Shown piece by piece: positions 7,001 to 10,785 of a stretch of 10,785 nucleotides of DNA. The position numbers and the translations under genes are program-made. The notes below the pieces were generated by a model. That model saw only the letters and a list, made by a program, of their open reading frames with translations, did no database searches and had not been told where the DNA came from. The stretch comes from Sabulitectum sp964604135 (GTDB lineage: Bacteria; Fermentibacterota; Fermentibacteria; Fermentibacterales; JCC-6). Positions within the stretch are counted from its first letter, which is position 1. Each line of letters starts with the position of its first letter. The DNA lies in assembly GCA_964604135.1 (NCBI GenBank), contig CAZRXU010000089.1:1-10785 (forward strand), written 5' to 3'.

Positions 7001-7090
7001 GATTCCAAAGGTGGAATACGACCGGGCTTCTTTTGTGTCATCGCGAAGATTCGGTTATTTATAAGATGGCATAGTACGAAAGGGATACTA
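7001..7090 (+). promoter_or_regulatory. Structured 5' leader of the second RRM gene
   Basis: The predicted start of transcription (about 7001) coincides with a hairpin: ATTCCA (7002-7007), loop AAGG, TGGAAT (7012-7017). This matches the stem and loop lengths of the copy 1 hairpin with a different sequence. It is followed by the conserved block 7022-7056 (second stem, 34/35 identical to copy 1), then a less conserved AT-rich linker and an identical final stretch containing AAAGGGA before the ATG. TAGTA (7072-7076) and TACTA (7086-7090) could also close a weak 5-bp stem around the ribosome site, but copy 1 does not preserve it well. Confidence 0.55.
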
Positions 7091-7351
7091 ATGAACCTGT
7101 ACGTAGGAAATCTCTCCTGGGGTGTTGATGATGACTCACTTAGAACTTTTTTCGAGAGCTACGGCGAAGTAACCGACGCCAGAGTAATCACCGACAGAGA
7201 GACTGGTCGCAGCCGTGGCTTCGGTTTTGTTGAAATGCCTGAAGAGGCAGCCAGAAACGCTATCGCCCAGGGCGACGGTGTTGAACTCGACGGAAGACCT
7301 CTCAAAATCAACGAAGCTAAACCTCGTGAAGAGAGACCAAGACGTTACTAA
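7091..7351 (+). CDS. RRM-domain RNA-binding protein (copy 2)
   Basis: 86 residues, one complete RRM with RNP2 LYVGNL (3-8), RNP1 RGFGFVEM (42-49) and a short Arg-rich tail. It differs from the reconstructed copy 1 at about 19 of 261 bases by hand count, and only two differences change an amino acid, so both copies are under strong purifying selection. Proteins of this type bind single-stranded RNA and, in cyanobacteria and other bacteria, are often induced by cold; the target here is unknown. The frame is open upstream to 6971, but ATG 7091 is the start: it has the ribosome site AAAGGGA, matches copy 1 and begins the RRM fold directly. A complete unit with its own promoter, leader and terminator. 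Confidence 0.95.
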   Translation: MNLYVGNLSWGVDDDSLRTFFESYGEVTDARVITDRETGRSRGFGFVEMPEEAARNAIAQGDGVELDGRPLKINEAKPREERPRRY

Positions 7352-7365
7352 TCAGTAGATAACAG

Positions 7366-7396
7366 AAGGGTGGCTCAATCGAGCCACCCTTTTTTT
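7366..7396 (+). terminator. Rho-independent terminator of RRM copy 2
   Basis: AAGGGTGGCTC (7366-7376) pairs perfectly with GAGCCACCCTT (7381-7391), with loop AATC and a T run at 7390-7396. It lies 14 bp after the stop. Only a weak T run follows on the minus strand, so it mainly serves the RRM gene, although the NifX-like gene converges on it. Confidence 0.92.
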
Positions 7397-7417
7397 ATTA
7401 CCAGCAATACCGGCTGT

Positions 7418-7750
7418 TCAGTGATCGCAGGTGTTGCCTGTTGTTTCCAGAGAACCGTCAAGATAGCTTCTTACAACTTCCCGGGAGTCGGCACCGTTTG
7501 CACCAACAACAACCTGAACGCCGTTCTGAACAAACAGAGACTGAGCACGGGAACCCATTCCTCCGGTAATAACCAGAGTTGCCCCCTGCTGCGCCACCCA
7601 GGCTGGAAACAGACCCGGTTCGTGCGGTGGCGGAATCAATTCGTTGATTCCTGTAATTTCGTTATTTTCCACATCGACAAAAGCAAATGAGTTGCAGTGT
7701 CCGAAGTGCATGGATATTGCTCCGTTTACCATTGGTATTGCAATACGCAT
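7418..7750 (-). CDS. NifX/NifB-family (dinitrogenase iron-molybdenum cofactor domain) protein
   Basis: 110 residues, one COG1433-type domain. MRIAIP, the HFGHC motif (residues 15-19) and the nucleotide-fold-like stretch GATLVITGGMGSRAQ are family signatures. Members bind iron-molybdenum cofactors, their precursors or other metal-sulfur clusters; the Desulfovibrio orange protein (ORP), which carries a Mo-Cu-S cluster, is in this family. His15, His18 and Cys19, plus Cys108 near the C-terminal CDH, are candidate ligands by inspection only. No nif structural genes are visible, so nitrogen fixation should not be inferred. GGGAG, 5 nt before the ATG, supports the start. It follows the Mrp/NBP35 gene by 19 bp and is the last gene of the operon. 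Confidence 0.88.
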   Translation of the reverse strand: MRIAIPMVNGAISMHFGHCNSFAFVDVENNEITGINELIPPPHEPGLFPAWVAQQGATLVITGGMGSRAQSLFVQNGVQVVVGANGADSREVVRSYLDGSLETTGNTCDH

Positions 7751-7769
7751 TCCTACTCCCGTCTGTTAA

Positions 7770-8663
7770 CTATTCTCTGTCTAGAATCTGCTGTACTATC
7801 TTCTCAAACCGCTTGGCTGTTTCTGTTTTACTGTAGTGGTAGATGAACGGAGTTCCTGCATCACACGAAGCACCAACCGCAGGATCAATAGGAATCTTTC
7901 CCAGGAATGGAACGCCTGCCTCCGAGGCCATTGTTTCACCGTTGTTGCCCTGGAAAATAGCTGTTTCCGTGCCGCATTCAGGGCAGATAAAACCGCTCAT
8001 GTTCTCTACAATACCCAACACCGGAAGGTTAAGCTGACGACAGAAATCAAGAGATTTCTTTACATCGGCTGCTGCAACATCCTGTGGAGTTGTAACCATA
8101 ACAGCTCCATCCATCTCTCCTATCAGCTGAACAATGGAAAGAGGCTCATCGCCTGTTCCGGGAGGCGAATCAATTATGAGGTAGTCAAGGTCTCCCCATT
8201 CCACATCCCGAAGAAGCTGTTCTATTACGCCCATTTTCATGGGTCCTCGCCATATAATCGCACTGTCTTTGTTCTCCAGTAGAAAGCCCAGAGACATCAC
8301 CTTCAAAGCACCCATTTCAACAGGGAGAATACTCTTCCCGCTGGCCTGCGCCCGCGCCCCTTCAAGGTGAAGCATGGTCGGAATCGACGGGCCGTGTATA
8401 TCAATATCAAGAAGGCCGACTTTTTTACCGGTAAGGGAAAGGGAAACTGCAAGATTTACAGCAATTGTACTCTTGCCTACTCCACCCTTTCCTGAAAGCA
8501 CCACAATCTTGTGCTTCACCGCCAGCATTTTTCTGGTAAGCAACTGGCGATTGGCATAGTCTTCCGCACTCTCGCCCGGTCTCTGCTCGTTTGCGTCACA
8601 AGAGCTTATTGAACAGGAATTGCAGTTACCACCGCATGTCTGCTCTACTTTATTGTCTGCCAT
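7770..8663 (-). CDS. Mrp/NBP35-type P-loop ATPase, iron-sulfur cluster carrier
   Basis: 297 residues. Deviant Walker A GKGGVGKS (58-65), Walker B region YLIIDSPPGTGDE (161-173) and the CPEC pair (Cys227/Cys230) that bridges a [4Fe-4S] cluster across the dimer in ApbC/NBP35 proteins. The N-terminus also has four cysteines (10, 14, 17, 22) spaced like the N-terminal cluster site of eukaryotic NBP35; simple bacterial ApbC lacks this. The role is ATP-dependent delivery of Fe-S or related clusters to client proteins in the cytoplasm. GGGAG before the ATG supports the start, and the first 19 bp overlap the end of the preceding ATPase gene. The neighbours suggest it loads or matures the NifX-like and ferredoxin-ATPase partners. 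The gene name apbC/mrp would be a family label only. Confidence 0.93.
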   Translation of the reverse strand: MADNKVEQTCGGNCNSCSISSCDANEQRPGESAEDYANRQLLTRKMLAVKHKIVVLSGKGGVGKSTIAVNLAVSLSLTGKKVGLLDIDIHGPSIPTMLHLEGARAQASGKSILPVEMGALKVMSLGFLLENKDSAIIWRGPMKMGVIEQLLRDVEWGDLDYLIIDSPPGTGDEPLSIVQLIGEMDGAVMVTTPQDVAAADVKKSLDFCRQLNLPVLGIVENMSGFICPECGTETAIFQGNNGETMASEAGVPFLGKIPIDPAVGASCDAGTPFIYHYSKTETAKRFEKIVQQILDRE

Positions 8664-9517
8664 ACTTTCTCCCAGATAGTTGTTATGTTTTCAACGGCTT
8701 CGCCGGTTTTCTCTTCAACCAGCGTTCTTCCGTTGATCTGCGCAACGGTGAAGCTTCTATCATAAGGAATTCGTCCGACAGTGTGGGCACCACCGGCAAC
8801 GGTATCTTTCTCTATTTCAGCTGTCATTTTAGGGTTGATATCCCACTTGTTCACGATCACGAGTGCGGGTATGGAAAAGTGCTTTGCCAGTTCAAGCACC
8901 CTCTTCATATCATGCTTTCCTGAAATAGTTGGTTCTGTAACAACAACAAGCAGAGAAGCACCTGTAATAGAAGCAATAACAGGGCAGCCAATCCCCGGAG
9001 GCCCGTCAACGATAACAAGGTCTTTCTGCAGTTCCTTCGCCTTCGCAGCTGCTTCACGCCTCACAGTGCTCACCAGCTTCCCCGAATTCTCCTGACCGAT
9101 TCCGAGCTTCGCGTGAACCATTGGTCCGAACCTGGTGTGCGAAAAGTACCACTCACCACACAGACTGTCGGGGAAATCAATAGCGTTAACAGGACACACC
9201 TGAACACACACCATACATCCCTCGCAACCATACGGATCAACCCTGCACTTACCCTCTTCAGTAAGCTTGATTGCGTTGAACCTGCACTTCTCCATACACA
9301 CACCGCAGGCAGTACAGTCGTCTTCTCTTATCACTGCCTCGTGACCACTGATGAAATCCGTTGTCTGTATTACCTGAGGAGCAAGAAGCATGTGCAGATC
9401 CGCTGCATCAACATCACAGTCTGCAAGAACTGCATTTTCGGCAAGTGCCGCAAAACAACCGGTAATGCTGGTTTTCCCTGTTCCGCCTTTCCCGCTGATT
9501 ATCACGATTTCTTTCAT
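8645..9517 (-). CDS. MinD-superfamily ATPase with inserted double 4Fe-4S ferredoxin domain (second of a pair)
   Basis: 290 residues, COG1149 type. Walker A GKGGTGKT (9-16) and Walker B LVIVDGPPG (167-175) enclose an inserted ferredoxin module. That module has CxxCxxCxxxC at Cys68/71/74/78 and again at Cys98/101/104/108, enough for two [4Fe-4S] clusters. Pairs of such ATPases occur in anaerobes next to NifX-like and Mrp genes, as in the Desulfovibrio ORP operon; the biochemical role is unsettled (electron transfer coupled to ATP, or cluster handling). The start codon shares one base with the preceding stop (TAATG) and has GGAGG 4 nt before it. The closest paralogue is the gene directly upstream; sequence identity looks moderate, so the duplication is old. 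Confidence 0.93.
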   Translation of the reverse strand: MKEIVIISGKGGTGKTSITGCFAALAENAVLADCDVDAADLHMLLAPQVIQTTDFISGHEAVIREDDCTACGVCMEKCRFNAIKLTEEGKCRVDPYGCEGCMVCVQVCPVNAIDFPDSLCGEWYFSHTRFGPMVHAKLGIGQENSGKLVSTVRREAAAKAKELQKDLVIVDGPPGIGCPVIASITGASLLVVVTEPTISGKHDMKRVLELAKHFSIPALVIVNKWDINPKMTAEIEKDTVAGGAHTVGRIPYDRSFTVAQINGRTLVEEKTGEAVENITTIWEKVWQTIK

Positions 9518-10362
9518 TACACCTCCACCCCCCTCTCAATTCTTTCGGGAATACTTCTGAAAACATCCAGCAGTTCGGGTATTGCGTCAAAAAGGTTTCC
9601 ACCTCTGGAATAGGCTTCAGCCATCTCCCGTCTGTGCGGTATTTTAACCATGATGTGTATCTTCTCTGCAGCGCAGTAGTCTTCCACTCCACTGTCTCCT
9701 TCATCAAAACGGTTTATCACAACAGAAAAAGGCGTTCCCAGTTCGCGAACGGTTTCTACTGCCAGCTTCAGGTCATGCAGGCCGAACGGCGTTGGCTCTG
9801 TTACAAGCAGTACATAGTCTGCTTCCCCAAGGGACTCGATTACCGGACAGGATGTACCGGGAGGGCTGTCCACCACTGTAAACACATCATCAGTCAGGTG
9901 AGTCTTTACCTGCCTGATAACAGGTGGCGCCAATGAACCGCCAACATCCAGCTTACCCTGAATTACACTGATCCTGCCACTATCACTGGTTCCAAATGAA
10001 ACCTCGCCAACAGGTACTTTCCGCCATGAGATGGCTCCTTTTGAACACACCAGTTCACATCCCCCGCAGCTGTGGCACAGATCAGGAAATACAAGAGGGG
10101 GGGTGTTGAAAGAAACGAGGGCGTTGAACTGACAGAACCTTGCGCAGTCACCACAGGTATTGCACTTTGACTCGTCAATTTCGGGCACTTCAACAAGAAC
10201 CTTTTCCACCCTGTCAACTTCGGGCTTAAGAAATATGCTTCCATTGGGTTCTTCCACATCACAGTCTGCGTAAACCACAGGCTCACGGCTGGCAAGTGCC
10301 AACGCAACCGCCACGGTTGTTTTGCCTGTTCCCCCTTTACCTGATGCTACGGCAATTCTCAT
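9517..10362 (-). CDS. MinD-superfamily ATPase with inserted double 4Fe-4S ferredoxin domain (first of a pair)
   Basis: 281 residues with the same plan as its downstream paralogue: Walker A GKGGTGKT (8-15), a ferredoxin insert with Cys67/70/73/77 and Cys96/99/102/106, and Walker B FTVVDSPPGT (161-170). The second ferredoxin motif lacks the Pro after its last Cys (VCSKGA, not VCPxGA), while the paralogue has it, so the two clusters may have different environments. The start shares a base with the stop of the NifX-like gene (TAATG), with GGAGG 10 nt upstream. The two ATPases may act as a heterodimer; this is inference from pairing and synteny. Confidence 0.93.
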   Translation of the reverse strand: MRIAVASGKGGTGKTTVAVALALASREPVVYADCDVEEPNGSIFLKPEVDRVEKVLVEVPEIDESKCNTCGDCARFCQFNALVSFNTPPLVFPDLCHSCGGCELVCSKGAISWRKVPVGEVSFGTSDSGRISVIQGKLDVGGSLAPPVIRQVKTHLTDDVFTVVDSPPGTSCPVIESLGEADYVLLVTEPTPFGLHDLKLAVETVRELGTPFSVVINRFDEGDSGVEDYCAAEKIHIMVKIPHRREMAEAYSRGGNLFDAIPELLDVFRSIPERIERGVEV

Positions 10363-10721
10363 TACCAGTGGCCCTCCACATTTGCATTGTCAGATTCACT
10401 CAGTTTGCCTGCTATGAAACTGTCTATGTTCTCTTGAACAGTTCCCACAATGCTGAAAACTGTTTTTACACCAGCGGCCTTCAGCACCTGAAACGCTTTG
10501 GGGCCAAAACTGGGCGCAATAACCACGTCAGCACCAGTTGCTGCAATATTTTGAGCTGCCTGCACTCCCGCACCCTGACCGGCATTCATGTTCTGCTTAT
10601 TGTCTGCAAAGGTAAATGATCCATCTTCTGTGTTGTAAACGATGAATCCCGCGGCTCTTCCGAATCTTCCGTCAACAGATGATTCAAGGGTTCTTCCAGG
10701 GCTTGGAACTGCTATTTTCAT
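10362..10721 (-). CDS. NifX/NifB-family (dinitrogenase iron-molybdenum cofactor domain) protein, first gene of the operon
   Basis: 119 residues, one COG1433-type domain: MKIAVPS, VDGRFGRAAGF (residues 16-26), GADVVIAPSFGPKAFQVL (64-81). It differs clearly from the NifX-like protein at the other end of the operon: it has no HFGHC motif and no Cys, so it may bind a cluster differently or act as a partner rather than a carrier. I chose ATG 10721 over ATG 10736 because a strong GGAGG lies 8 nt before it and the earlier ATG overlaps that GGAGG; the family also begins at MKIAV. Its stop overlaps the next start by one base. Confidence 0.9.
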   Translation of the reverse strand: MKIAVPSPGRTLESSVDGRFGRAAGFIVYNTEDGSFTFADNKQNMNAGQGAGVQAAQNIAATGADVVIAPSFGPKAFQVLKAAGVKTVFSIVGTVQENIDSFIAGKLSESDNANVEGHW

Positions 10722-10729
10722 TCGGATTT

Positions 10730-10734
10730 CCTCC
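10730..10734 (-). promoter_or_regulatory. Ribosome binding site that decides the NifX-like start
   Basis: GGAGG on the minus strand, 8 nt before ATG 10721. The competing in-frame ATG at 10736 overlaps this site and has no ribosome site of its own in view. Confidence 0.8.
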
Positions 10735-10742
10735 ATATCAAA

Positions 10743-10781
10743 CGCTCAGCCGGTTTTCCTCGATGAAAAACCGGCTGAGCG
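10743..10781. repeat. 15-bp perfect inverted repeat upstream of the Fe-S operon
   Basis: CGCTCAGCCGGTTTT (10743-10757) and its exact reverse complement (10767-10781) flank a 9-base loop. On the minus strand it lies 8 nt upstream of the GGAGG site. It could be the terminator of a gene beyond the window (though no clear T run follows within view on the plus strand), a leader hairpin of the operon, or a dispersed palindromic repeat. The edge of the window prevents a decision. Confidence 0.8.
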
Positions 10782-10785
10782 GTTC

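Larger units (their letters stand above)
6345..7396 (+). repeat. Tandem duplication of an entire RRM transcription unit
   Basis: Copy A (6345-6933, gap included) and copy B (6965-7396) each contain, in the same order, a promoter, hairpin leader, 35-nt conserved block, ribosome site, 261-nt RRM gene and terminator. The -35-to-ATG distance is 126 bp in both. Coding identity is about 93%. Confidence 0.85.

Noticed and set aside
6971..7090. N-terminal extension of RRM copy 2 (open frame from 6971)
   Set aside because: The extension would lie across the promoter and leader, has no ribosome site, and copy 1 starts at the position matching 7091.
7072..7090. Ribosome-site-enclosing stem TAGTA/TACTA as an RNA thermometer before RRM copy 2
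   Set aside because: Only 5 A/T-rich pairs, with the ribosome site in the loop rather than the stem, and copy 1 has a mismatch in it.
6345..7396. CRISPR array or insertion sequence causing the repeats
   Set aside because: The repeats are a two-copy duplication of a gene unit; there is no short spaced repeat series, transposase or terminal inverted repeat.
8645..10362. Cell-division MinD genes
   Set aside because: They share the P-loop superfamily, but the inserted double ferredoxin motifs and the absence of minC/minE place them in COG1149.
7418..10721. Nitrogenase or nitrogen-fixation locus
   Set aside because: NifX-like domains alone do not indicate nitrogen fixation; no nifH, nifD, nifK, nifE, nifN or nifB radical-SAM gene is visible.

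Overview
The window looks like a contig from an uncultured, probably anaerobic bacterium. Two things point to the FCB side of the bacterial tree (Fermentibacterota-like lineages are one possibility). One is a secreted GH18 protein with a golvesin-type domain and a C-terminal FlgD-like/Por-like sorting domain. The other is a five-gene Fe-S/NifX/MinD-ferredoxin operon typical of anaerobes. The lineage is an inference, about even odds. A run of exactly 100 Ns (6662-6761) shows this is a scaffolded draft or metagenome assembly.

Layout. (i) 1-2050, plus strand: the 3' part of a sirtuin gene, a COG1237-type metallo-beta-lactamase-fold protein and methionine aminopeptidase, joined by ATGA overlaps. 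(ii) 6066-2064, minus strand: a secreted six-repeat SMP-30/NHL-like beta-propeller, a MATE exporter (8-bp overlap) and the GH18 protein (48 bp further on), converging on map with only 13 bp between the stops. (iii) 6345-7396, plus strand: two near-identical 86-residue RRM RNA-binding proteins. Each has its own promoter-like sequence, a leader of about 90 nt and its own terminator, so they form a tandem duplication of a complete transcription unit. (iv) 10721-7418, minus strand: a NifX-like protein, two MinD-type ATPases with two ferredoxin motifs each, an NBP35/Mrp-type Fe-S carrier ATPase and a second NifX-like protein, in a tightly coupled operon. A 15-bp perfect hairpin lies just upstream of it at the right edge.

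How the genes work together. The minus-strand operon resembles the Desulfovibrio 'orange protein' (ORP) gene set and probably builds or carries a metal-sulfur cluster. The RRM pair resembles the small glycine-loop RNA-binding proteins (cyanobacterial Rbp type) that often respond to cold or stress. Both copies keep the same distance from -35 to start codon. Both begin the predicted transcript with a six-base-pair, four-base-loop hairpin of different sequence, which suggests the structure is selected, followed by a nearly invariant 35-nt block.

The most interesting unexplained element is this RRM leader. The N gap lies inside the first RRM gene and is flanked by an exact 55-bp repeat. Collapsing that repeat restores a 261-nt gene of the same length as its neighbour, so the gap is probably an assembly artefact.
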